A stretch of DNA of 64,000 nt. Source: Lelliottia sp. JS-SCA-14 (GTDB lineage Bacteria > Pseudomonadota > Gammaproteobacteria > Enterobacterales > Enterobacteriaceae). Where the stretch lies: positions 4,154,001-4,218,000 of the forward strand of contig NZ_CP141606.1 of NCBI RefSeq assembly GCF_035593345.1, written 5' to 3'. Below are positions 38,924 through 46,401 of the stretch, in pieces. Each line of letters begins with the position of its first letter. The first letter of the stretch is position 1. Made by a program: the position numbers and the translations under genes. Below the pieces are notes generated by a model that saw nothing but the letters and a program-made list of their open reading frames with translations, did no database searches and was not told the DNA's origin.

Positions 38924-40594
38924 TCAGAAGGTTTCCCAGTTCTCACTGGACGCGGTCGTCGCGGCAGCGGCTTTACGCCCCTTGGCCGTCACCACCGGCG
39001 TTTTCAACCCGCCGTTATCGCGTGATTTCTGCTGCTCCTGCTGAATGCGGAACACCGCCACCGCCTGCGTCAGACGGCTCGCCTGCTCTTCCAGCGCGGC
39101 AGCTGCCGCAGCGGACTCTTCCACCAGCGAGGCGTTCTGCTGCGTCACACGGTCCATCTCTGCAACCGCCAGACCGACCTGGTCGATACCGCGGCTCTGC
39201 TCATCAGATGCAGAGGCGATTTCGCCCATAATGTCGGTCACGCGGGTCACCGCATTCACGATTTCGCCCATGGTTTCGCCAGCGCTTTCCACCAGGGTCG
39301 AACCCAGCTCAACGCGGCCCACGGAGTCTTCGATCAGGCTCTTAATTTCGCGTGCCGCCTGGGCGCTACGCTGCGCCAGGTTACGCACTTCACCTGCCAC
39401 CACCGCAAAACCACGGCCCTGCTCGCCCGCACGTGCTGCTTCGACGGCGGCGTTCAGCGCCAGGATGTTGGTCTGGAAGGCAATCCCGTCGATCACGCTG
39501 ATAATGTCAGCGATTTTCTGCGAGCTGCCCGCGATGTCACGCATGGTTTGCACCACGTTATCCACCACTTTCCCGCCTTTCTGCGCAGTCTCGGACGCGC
39601 TCAGCGCCAGATTGCTCGCCTGACGGGCGTTTTCGGCGTTCTGCTTCACGGTCGCGGTCAGCTCTTCCATGCTGGCAGCCGTCTCTTCCAGAGAAGCCGC
39701 CTGCTGCTCGGTACGGGAAGAGAGATCGTTGTTGCCGACAGAGATTTCGCTCGCGCCGCTGTAGATCGCATTCGCGCCGTTACGCACATCGCCAACGGTG
39801 CTCACCAGCTCGCTCTGCATGTGACGCAGAGTGTCCGCCAGCTGGCCCATCTCATTGGTACCTTCGACGTCAATACGCTTCACCAGATCGCCGCTGGCGA
39901 TATGACGAATGCTGTCGATCAGACGATTCAGCGGAGAGATCAGTGACTGCTTAATGCCCAGCCAGACGCCAACGATCACTACCAGCACCGCGATCAGCAC
40001 GCTGATCAGCACCCAGATCGCCTGAGTATACGAGCTGTTGCTGTCGTCCACGGCAGTCTGATACAGATGATCGTTCTGCTGCAGGTAGTTCACGTACTGC
40101 TTCTCAAAACCATCCTGATAGCTCTGGGTCGGCTGATCGAAGAAGTCATTGATCTTACCCGCGCCCAGCAGCTGGATAAGCTCGGCCAGCGCACCGTGAT
40201 AGATATCGTAGTTACGTTTGATCTCCAGGGCGGCAGCGTCGCTCTGACGCGGATCGCGCGGCAGTGCTTCGTAATCAGCCCAGTTTTTCTCCGCCTGCTT
40301 CAGGGAAGCGGACGCAATCTGCATCAGTTCCGCAACGGTGGCGCCGCTGCCGATGTTGCTCTGATCCATCATGTAACGGATACCCGCGCGGTTCAGGGTA
40401 TTACGGGTTTGCAGCAACGCGACCCAGCTGCCGTTAAGCGTGGATTGTTGCTGGCGAATAGTTTGTAGGACAGTGAAGTTTTCTTTGTCATGCTTCAGGG
40501 CATTGAAGAAAAGTCCACCGGATGTCAGTTGTAACAGGCCGAAAATAGCCAAAACCAGCAACAAGCTGGTGACAATCTTGATACGATTTAACAT
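38924..40594 (-). CDS. tsr: Serine chemoreceptor Tsr
   Basis: This 556-residue methyl-accepting chemotaxis protein matches Tsr. It has TM1 (residues 7-29), a periplasmic four-helix ligand domain with the serine-binding arginines in [14 protein letters not shown] (R64, R69, R73), TM2 near residue 190-212, a HAMP domain, and the cytoplasmic hairpin with its tip [22 protein letters not shown]. It ends in the NWETF pentapeptide that binds CheR and CheB. The ATG at 40594 aligns with the E. coli start. A sigma-28 promoter lies upstream at 40626-40652. Confidence 0.96.
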   Translation of the reverse strand: MLNRIKIVTSLLLVLAIFGLLQLTSGGLFFNALKHDKENFTVLQTIRQQQSTLNGSWVALLQTRNTLNRAGIRYMMDQSNIGSGATVAELMQIASASLKQAEKNWADYEALPRDPRQSDAAALEIKRNYDIYHGALAELIQLLGAGKINDFFDQPTQSYQDGFEKQYVNYLQQNDHLYQTAVDDSNSSYTQAIWVLISVLIAVLVVIVGVWLGIKQSLISPLNRLIDSIRHIASGDLVKRIDVEGTNEMGQLADTLRHMQSELVSTVGDVRNGANAIYSGASEISVGNNDLSSRTEQQAASLEETAASMEELTATVKQNAENARQASNLALSASETAQKGGKVVDNVVQTMRDIAGSSQKIADIISVIDGIAFQTNILALNAAVEAARAGEQGRGFAVVAGEVRNLAQRSAQAAREIKSLIEDSVGRVELGSTLVESAGETMGEIVNAVTRVTDIMGEIASASDEQSRGIDQVGLAVAEMDRVTQQNASLVEESAAAAAALEEQASRLTQAVAVFRIQQEQQKSRDNGGLKTPVVTAKGRKAAAATTASSENWETF

Positions 40595-40625
40595 GTTTTC
40601 TCTTTCCATCAGACAGATAACAGAA

Positions 40626-40652
40626 TTTTCGGCCTGGTTAGAGAAAACTTTA
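40626..40652 (-). promoter_or_regulatory. Sigma-28 (FliA) promoter of tsr
   Basis: On the minus strand TAAAGTTT, an 11-base spacer and GCCGAAAA match the flagellar consensus TAAAGTTT-N11-GCCGATAA except for one base. It lies 32 bases before the tsr ATG. Confidence 0.85.
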
Positions 40653-40833
40653 CGAAAATCGTGTTGATGATTTGAACATTTACGGAGGATTTCGCAAAAA
40701 ACTATTAATGTTTATCCTAAATCGCGCCGTTATATATTCCATAAGATAAATTTTATCTCTGTTGCACTGACATATTCTGTCAGTGACATCCTTATTCTGC
40801 AGAGATTTTCACCGCACTAAACGGGAATATAAT

Positions 40834-41736
40834 ATGACAACTCCAGCCCGCAGCCGCTCGGCTGAACGACTCGTCGATATTCTTATGGAGCTGCATTTAA
40901 ACGGTGTGGTTAACCGTCGCGACTTGATGCATAAATTTAAAATTACCGAACGCACGGTATATCGCGATCTCAATGCTCTCGCCCCCATTGTTCAGCACAC
41001 GGGAAATGGCCTGTATCGTCTGATTCACACCCAGCAAAACGCCAGCGGCCAGGGGCTACACAACGCCGTCGCTAACCTGTTGAATGTGGATAACTATTTT
41101 CCTGACCGCGGCACCGCGTTCTGGCAGAGTCTGGAGGCGCGCGTCGAAGAGAACCATATTCTGATCCTCAGCAACGACGCCGAACACACGGTTCAGAATG
41201 ATATTCGTCGACATCTGACGGCGATTGAGAAATCGATAAAAGAGCGGCACGTCTGCCAGATGGTTTATAAAGACAAAACGCGACTGATTAATCCGTACAA
41301 ATTAATTAACAAAAAAAATATATGGTATTTACAAGCTACGGAAAATGGCAGGCTGAAATCGTTTTCATTAAGTCAGATAAACTGGCTGGATATTCAAAAA
41401 GAGACCTTCACGCCGGATGCCGATACGGCAGAATTACTTGAGAAGAATCTCGACCCCTGGGTGAGCGAAGATACTTTCGAAGTGAAAATATTTACCAACA
41501 ATATTATTTCGCACTACTTCACCCGCCGCGACCTGCTCCCGGACCAGGAGGTGATTGCGGAAAGCGATGACGGCGTGACGATCCGCTGCCAGGCGGCGCA
41601 CGAGAATCAGATCCTGCCGCTGATTTTCTACTGGCTGCCGAATATTCAGGTGCTGGAACCACAGTGGCTGCGGGACAAACTCTTCGAGACCCTCGAAGGC
41701 TACATGACCAGCGCGCCTGCCGAGGTGCTCGAATAA
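40834..41736 (+). CDS. WYL-domain transcriptional regulator (YafY/DeoR type)
   Basis: This 300-residue protein has an N-terminal winged helix-turn-helix of the HTH_11/DeoR type (LVDILMELHLNGVVNRRDLM and FKITERTVYRDLNAL) and a WYL domain with NIWYLQATENGRLKSFSLSQI near residues 172-192, followed by a C-terminal WCX-like extension. WYL regulators bind nucleic acids or small ligands and often control stress or defence functions; the target here is unknown. The ATG at 40834 has a weak GGGA site. It is divergent from tsr and 212 bases ahead of btsT. Not present between these genes in K-12, where lgo genes lie on the other side of tsr. Confidence 0.75.
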   Translation: MTTPARSRSAERLVDILMELHLNGVVNRRDLMHKFKITERTVYRDLNALAPIVQHTGNGLYRLIHTQQNASGQGLHNAVANLLNVDNYFPDRGTAFWQSLEARVEENHILILSNDAEHTVQNDIRRHLTAIEKSIKERHVCQMVYKDKTRLINPYKLINKKNIWYLQATENGRLKSFSLSQINWLDIQKETFTPDADTAELLEKNLDPWVSEDTFEVKIFTNNIISHYFTRRDLLPDQEVIAESDDGVTIRCQAAHENQILPLIFYWLPNIQVLEPQWLRDKLFETLEGYMTSAPAEVLE

Positions 41737-41740
41737 TCAG

Positions 41741-41756
41741 TGTGATCTCAATCACA
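41741..41756. promoter_or_regulatory. CRP-cAMP binding site upstream of btsT
   Basis: TGTGA-TCTCAA-TCACA is a perfect match to the consensus. In E. coli btsT is under CRP control in addition to BtsSR, so a functional site is expected here. Confidence 0.88.
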
Positions 41757-41784
41757 TAAACCAGCCCGCTGGCGGCGAGCCTGA

Positions 41785-41833
41785 ACCACTCGCCCCAGCC
41801 TTTGACCGCTTACCCACCGCAATCAACCACTCA
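41785..41833 (+). promoter_or_regulatory. BtsR-type direct repeats upstream of btsT
   Basis: ACCGCTTA (41805-41812) and ACCACTCA (41826-41833) are separated by exactly 13 bases, which fits the reported BtsR (YehT) motif ACC[GA]CT[CT]A repeated at a 13-base spacing. A third imperfect copy, ACCACTCG, lies at 41785-41792. The sites are about 115-160 bases before the btsT ATG. Confidence 0.75.
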
Positions 41834-41948
41834 CCCATTTACCGTCCTTTACACGCGCGACGATCTGGCAAGATCGCCACAGCATTAATCAATACCTCCT
41901 CAAAACGAACTCAGGCCCTTTTTCCAGTTAAAAAAACCAGGTCTAACT

Positions 41949-44102
41949 ATGGATACGAAAAAACTACTTAAGCACGTACCCTGGGCGCTCCTCGGGATCC
42001 TCGGTGCTTTCTGTCTGGCGGTTGTCGCATTACGCCGGGGCGAACACGTTAGCGCCCTGTGGATCGTGGTCGCGTCGGTTTCCGTCTATCTGGTAGCGTA
42101 CCGCTACTACAGTCTTTACATCGCGCAGAAGGTCATGAAACTCGACCCGACGCGTTCCACTCCGGCGGTCATCAACAATGACGGCCTGAACTACGTGCCC
42201 ACCAACCGCTACGTGCTGTTTGGTCACCACTTTGCCGCGATCGCCGGTGCAGGTCCGCTGGTTGGGCCGGTGCTTGCCGCGCAGATGGGCTATCTGCCTG
42301 GCACTCTGTGGCTGCTCGCGGGCGTGGTGCTGGCGGGTGCGGTGCAGGACTTCATGGTGCTGTTCATCTCGACCCGTCGTAACGGCGCTTCTCTGGGTGA
42401 GATGATCAAAGAAGAGATGGGCCGCGTGCCGGGCACCATTGCCCTGTTCGGCTGCTTCCTGATCATGATCATCATCCTCGCGGTGCTGGCGCTGATCGTG
42501 GTGAAAGCTCTGGCCGAAAGCCCGTGGGGTGTGTTCACCGTCTGCTCGACCGTACCGATTGCGCTGTTCATGGGTATCTACATGCGCTTTATCCGTCCGG
42601 GCCGCGTCGGTGAAGTGTCGGTGATTGGTATCGTGCTGTTGGTCGCTTCCATTTACTTCGGCGGCATCATTGCCCACGACCCGTACTGGGGCCCGGCGCT
42701 GACCTTCAAAGACACCACCATTACCTTCGCCCTGATTGGCTACGCGTTTATCTCTGCGCTGCTGCCGGTGTGGCTGATTCTGGCCCCGCGTGACTACCTG
42801 GCGACGTTCCTGAAAATCGGTGTGATTGTCGGTCTGGCGATCGGCATCGTGATCATCAACCCGGAACTGAAAATGCCAGCCGTGACCCAGTACATTGACG
42901 GTACCGGTCCACTGTGGAAAGGCGCGCTGTTCCCGTTCCTGTTTATCACCATCGCCTGTGGTGCCGTCTCTGGTTTCCACGCCTTAATCGCTTCCGGCAC
43001 CACGCCGAAGCTGATGGCGAACGAAACCGACGCGCGCTTTATCGGTTACGGCGCAATGCTGATGGAGTCCTTCGTGGCGATCATGGCCCTGGTGGCCGCG
43101 TCCATCATCGAGCCAGGTCTGTACTTCGCGATGAACACCCCGCCAGCGGGCCTTGGCATCACCATGCCAAACCTGCATGAGATGGGTGGCGACAACGCGG
43201 CGCTGATCATGGCCCAGCTGAAAGACGCCAGCGCTCATGCGGCGGCGACCGTCAGCTCCTGGGGCTTCGTGATCTCGCCTGAGCAGATCATGCAGACCGC
43301 GAAAGACATCGGCGAGCCGTCGATTCTGAACCGTGCGGGTGGCGCACCAACCCTGGCCGTCGGTATCGCACACGTGTTCCACAAAGTGCTGCCGTGGGCG
43401 GACATGGGCTTCTGGTACCACTTCGGTATTCTGTTCGAAGCGCTGTTCATCCTGACCGCGCTGGACGCTGGTACCCGTGCGGGCCGCTTCATGCTGCAAG
43501 ATTTGCTTGGTAACTTCGTGCCGTTCCTGAAGAAAACCGACTCTCTGGTGGCGGGCGTGCTGGGCACCGCAGGCTGTGTCGGTCTGTGGGGCTACCTGCT
43601 GTATCAGGGCGTCGTCGACCCACTCGGCGGCGTGAAGAGCCTGTGGCCGCTGTTCGGTATCTCTAACCAGATGCTCGCAGCCGTGGCGCTGGTGCTCGGT
43701 ACCGTGGTGCTGGTGAAGATGAAACGCACCAAATACATCTGGGTGACGGTGGTTCCTGCGCTGTGGCTGCTGCTGTGCACCACCTGGGCGCTGGGCCTGA
43801 AACTGTTCAGCACCAACCCGCAGCTGGAAGGCTTCCTGTTTATGGCTAACCAGTACAAGGCGAAAATCGCCGCGGGCGGCGGTGACCTGACCGCACAGCA
43901 GATTGCCAACATGAACCATATCGTGGTGAACAACTACACCAACGCCGGTTTGAGTATTCTGTTCCTGGTCGTGGTCTACAGCATCATCTTCTACGGCATC
44001 AAAACCTGGATGAATGTGCGTAACGCCGAAGGCCGTACGGATAAAGAAACCCCGTATGTGCCGGTCCCGGAAGGCGGCGTGAAGACTTCTTCGCACCACT
44101 AA
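41949..44102 (+). CDS. btsT: Pyruvate:proton symporter BtsT (YjiY)
   Basis: This 717-residue CstA-family transporter is one residue longer than E. coli BtsT and matches it throughout. It has about 18 hydrophobic segments; conserved parts include NRYVLFGHHFAAIAGAGPLVG near residues 83-103 and IACGAVSGFHALIASGTTPK. BtsT takes up pyruvate under control of the BtsS/BtsR two-component system. Upstream lie a perfect CRP site and BtsR repeats. yjiX and yjiA follow. Confidence 0.95.
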   Translation: MDTKKLLKHVPWALLGILGAFCLAVVALRRGEHVSALWIVVASVSVYLVAYRYYSLYIAQKVMKLDPTRSTPAVINNDGLNYVPTNRYVLFGHHFAAIAGAGPLVGPVLAAQMGYLPGTLWLLAGVVLAGAVQDFMVLFISTRRNGASLGEMIKEEMGRVPGTIALFGCFLIMIIILAVLALIVVKALAESPWGVFTVCSTVPIALFMGIYMRFIRPGRVGEVSVIGIVLLVASIYFGGIIAHDPYWGPALTFKDTTITFALIGYAFISALLPVWLILAPRDYLATFLKIGVIVGLAIGIVIINPELKMPAVTQYIDGTGPLWKGALFPFLFITIACGAVSGFHALIASGTTPKLMANETDARFIGYGAMLMESFVAIMALVAASIIEPGLYFAMNTPPAGLGITMPNLHEMGGDNAALIMAQLKDASAHAAATVSSWGFVISPEQIMQTAKDIGEPSILNRAGGAPTLAVGIAHVFHKVLPWADMGFWYHFGILFEALFILTALDAGTRAGRFMLQDLLGNFVPFLKKTDSLVAGVLGTAGCVGLWGYLLYQGVVDPLGGVKSLWPLFGISNQMLAAVALVLGTVVLVKMKRTKYIWVTVVPALWLLLCTTWALGLKLFSTNPQLEGFLFMANQYKAKIAAGGGDLTAQQIANMNHIVVNNYTNAGLSILFLVVVYSIIFYGIKTWMNVRNAEGRTDKETPYVPVPEGGVKTSSHH

Positions 44103-44108
44103 AACCCT

Positions 44109-44182
44109 GGCGGGTGGCGCTACGCTAACCCGCCCTACACAGAACCTGTAGGCCCGGATCGCTGCGCGCCACCGGGCTTTTT
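44109..44182. repeat. REP pair after btsT, also a likely terminator
   Basis: GCGGGTGGCGCTACGCTAACCCGC at 44110-44133 and GGCCCGG...CCGGGC at 44150-44177 are facing REP-like units. The second stem (GCCCGG 44151-44156 with CCGGGC 44172-44177) runs straight into TTTTT, so it could reduce read-through into yjiX. Confidence 0.7.
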
Positions 44183-44198
44183 CTATCTGGATGGCACA

Positions 44199-44402
44199 AT
44201 GTTTGGTAACTTAGGCGAAGCAAAAAAATACCTCGGTCAGGCGGCGAAAATGCTGATTGGTATTCCGGACTATGACAACTACGTTGAACATATGCAGACC
44301 AACCATCCGGATAAACCGTACATGACCTACAAAGAATTCTTCCGCGAGCGCCAGCAAGCGCGCTACGGCGGCGATGGCAAAAGCGGCGTACGCTGTTGCT
44401 AA
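44199..44402 (+). CDS. yjiX: YjiX, small YbdD-family protein
   Basis: This 67-residue cytosolic protein of the YbdD/YjiX (DUF466) family has the conserved core [29 protein letters not shown] and ends in CC. The family travels with CstA-type transporters and is probably needed for transporter function, though the mechanism is unknown. Ten bases separate it from yjiA, so the two are coupled. Confidence 0.92.
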   Translation: MFGNLGEAKKYLGQAAKMLIGIPDYDNYVEHMQTNHPDKPYMTYKEFFRERQQARYGGDGKSGVRCC

Positions 44403-44412
44403 AGGAGAGAAC

Positions 44413-45366
44413 ATGACCCCTATTGCAGTCACCCTGTTAACCGGCTTTCTCGGCGCGGGTAAAACCACCCTGCTGCGCCACATCCTCAACGAACAGCACG
44501 GCTTTAAAATCGCCGTCATCGAAAACGAATTCGGCGAAGTCTCCGTCGACGATCAGTTGATTGGCGATCGCGCCACCCAGATTAAAACCCTGACCAACGG
44601 CTGCATCTGCTGCACCCGCTCCAGCGAGCTGGAAGATGCCCTGCTGGATCTGCTCGACAGCCGCGACCGCGGTGACATCGAATTTGACCGTCTGGTGATC
44701 GAATGCACCGGCATGGCCGACCCCGGCCCGATCATCCAGACCTTTTTCTCCCACGACATTCTCTGCCAGCGCTACCTGCTGGACGGCGTGATTGCCCTGG
44801 TCGATGCGGTCCACGCCGACGAGCAGATGAACCAGTTCACCATCGCCCAGTCGCAGATTGGCTACGCGGACCGCATTCTGCTGACCAAAACCGATGTGGC
44901 CGGGGACTGCGAAAAACTGCGTGAGCGCCTGACGCGCATCAACGCCCGCGCGCCGATCTACACGGTCATCCACGGTGATATCGATCTCGCGCAGCTGTTC
45001 AACACCAACGGCTTTATGCTGGAAGAGAACATCACCGCGAAGCCGCGCTTCCATTTCATCGGCGACAAACAAAACGACGTCACCTCGATCGTGGTCGAGC
45101 TGGATTACCCGGTGGATATCAGCGATGTCTCCCGCGTGATGGAAAACCTGCTGCTGTCGTTTGCCGACAAACTGCTGCGCTACAAAGGGATGCTGTGGAT
45201 TGACGGCGAGCCGAACCGCCTGCTGTTCCAGGGCGTGCAACGCCTGTACAGCGCCGACTGGGATCGTCCGTGGGGCGAGGAAACACCGCACAGCACCATG
45301 GTCTTTATCGGGATTCAGCTCCCGGAAGAAGAGATCCGCGCGGCCTTTGCCGAACTGAAACGCTGA
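44413..45366 (+). CDS. yjiA: COG0523 (CobW/G3E) GTPase YjiA
   Basis: This 317-residue P-loop GTPase of the G3E family has Walker A GFLGAGKTT (residues 11-19), the metal-binding CICC motif in NGCICCTRS and the guanine motif TKTD. E. coli YjiA binds GTP and transition metals and is regarded as a metallochaperone of unknown client. The ATG at 44413 follows AAGGAGAG; the in-frame extension overlaps yjiX and is a shadow. Confidence 0.94.
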   Translation: MTPIAVTLLTGFLGAGKTTLLRHILNEQHGFKIAVIENEFGEVSVDDQLIGDRATQIKTLTNGCICCTRSSELEDALLDLLDSRDRGDIEFDRLVIECTGMADPGPIIQTFFSHDILCQRYLLDGVIALVDAVHADEQMNQFTIAQSQIGYADRILLTKTDVAGDCEKLRERLTRINARAPIYTVIHGDIDLAQLFNTNGFMLEENITAKPRFHFIGDKQNDVTSIVVELDYPVDISDVSRVMENLLLSFADKLLRYKGMLWIDGEPNRLLFQGVQRLYSADWDRPWGEETPHSTMVFIGIQLPEEEIRAAFAELKR

Positions 45367-45377
45367 TCCCCGCACCA

Positions 45378-45401
45378 AACCGCCCTTTTATCCGGGCGGT
45401 T
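45378..45401 (+). terminator. Terminator-like hairpin after yjiA
   Basis: AACCGCCC (45378-45385) and GGGCGGTT (45394-45401) form a perfect 8-bp stem. The T-run is weak. Confidence 0.6.
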
Positions 45402-45724
45402 CCTGCAAAACCTGCGTAATAACGATTCGAGAAATGTAATTTTTCGTCATTTTCAGAACTTTTTTGAAATAATGAAAATCCTTATTAATTCACTCCTCAT
45501 CATTATTTTGGCGATATTCAGGCTTCGTTTAGCTGATAAACAAAACGAAGTCTAAACGTGAAATGATTAATGATTGACGCGAGGGCAAACCAACCTTCTC
45601 TCAACAACAGCCGCATCAAAAATTAACAAAACCAGCATAAAACTGCGAGTAACGTCACATTTGCAGTCGTAAACATCGCTTGTTAAGGTGTCCTCAGATT
45701 AATTTGATGACGAGGAAATACACC
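45402..45724. promoter_or_regulatory. AT-rich upstream region of the yfaZ-like gene
   Basis: The 323-base gap is AT-rich and has no gene I can support. Two overlapping inverted repeats stand out: CTTCGTTT/AAACGAAG (45523-45530 and 45543-45550) and CGTTTAG/CTAAACG (45526-45532 and 45552-45558). They share bases, so only one hairpin can form at a time; as DNA sites they could be an operator. The gene's promoter should be in this gap. Confidence 0.5.
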
Positions 45725-46270
45725 ATGAAAAAGATTAACTTCATTCTGCTTTCTGTTCTGACCGTAACTTCTGGCTCCGCTCTGGCGATGGGCGCTTCTA
45801 TTGAACAGGGTAAGAACTTCACCAATTTAAATATCGAAATGGGTAAATCCACCTCCGGTGTTTATGCCGAAAGTAACTGGCTGAAAAATACCGACGACGG
45901 CACCCAGACCGGTGGTGTTGGCGCAGGTTACAACCTGGAAGTGGGCCCGGCGATGCTGAATGCCGGTGCGAAAGCCATCTACCTCGGCCCGAAAAAAGGC
46001 GATAACGGCGTCGCATTCCCGGTCGGCGGCGGTGTGAACGTTGCCCTGACTGACAGCATCAACGTCTTCGGCGAAGGTTACGTGGCTCCTAACGGCCTGA
46101 ACAACAGCGTGAAAAACTACGTTGAAGCCAACGGCGGCGTAAGCTGGACTCCAGTCAAACCGGTGACGCTGAAAGTCGGCTACCGCCACGTGAGCGTTGA
46201 CGGCAAAGACGGTCGTCCAAACCACACCCTGATTGACGGCGCCTACTTCGGCGGCGGCGTGAGCTTCTAA
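45725..46270 (+). CDS. yfaZ: YfaZ-family outer membrane protein
   Basis: This 181-residue protein has a signal peptide (residues 1-20, ending ALA) and a mature part of alternating beta strands with GVYAESNWLKNTDDGTQ and GVGAGYNLEVGPAMLN, ending in GGGVSF, the aromatic C-terminal residue of an outer-membrane barrel. It belongs to the YfaZ family; the role is unknown. The symbol is by similarity; E. coli yfaZ lies at a different locus, so this could be a paralogue. The ATG at 45725 is preferred over upstream frame because the signal peptide begins there. Confidence 0.78.
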   Translation: MKKINFILLSVLTVTSGSALAMGASIEQGKNFTNLNIEMGKSTSGVYAESNWLKNTDDGTQTGGVGAGYNLEVGPAMLNAGAKAIYLGPKKGDNGVAFPVGGGVNVALTDSINVFGEGYVAPNGLNNSVKNYVEANGGVSWTPVKPVTLKVGYRHVSVDGKDGRPNHTLIDGAYFGGGVSF

Positions 46271-46280
46271 GGTCAGCTAT

Positions 46281-46376
46281 TGCCGGGTGGCGCTACGCTT
46301 ACCCGGCCTACAATATCCAGATATATCAATGGCTTTGTCGTTGTGTAGGTCGGGTAAGCGCAGCGCCACCCGACAG
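46281..46376. repeat. REP pair between the yfaZ-like gene and penicillin acylase
   Basis: Facing units GCCGGGTGGCGCTACGCTTA... and GTAGGTCGGGTAAGCGCAGC... fill most of the gap between convergent genes. Confidence 0.8.
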
Positions 46377-46401
46377 CAAACGCGCTCGGGCCATATCAGC
46401 T

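Noticed and set aside
42984..44099. 371-codon open frame antisense to btsT
   Set aside because: Lies wholly inside a conserved gene; the His/Gln/Arg-rich composition is typical of antisense shadows in GC-rich DNA.
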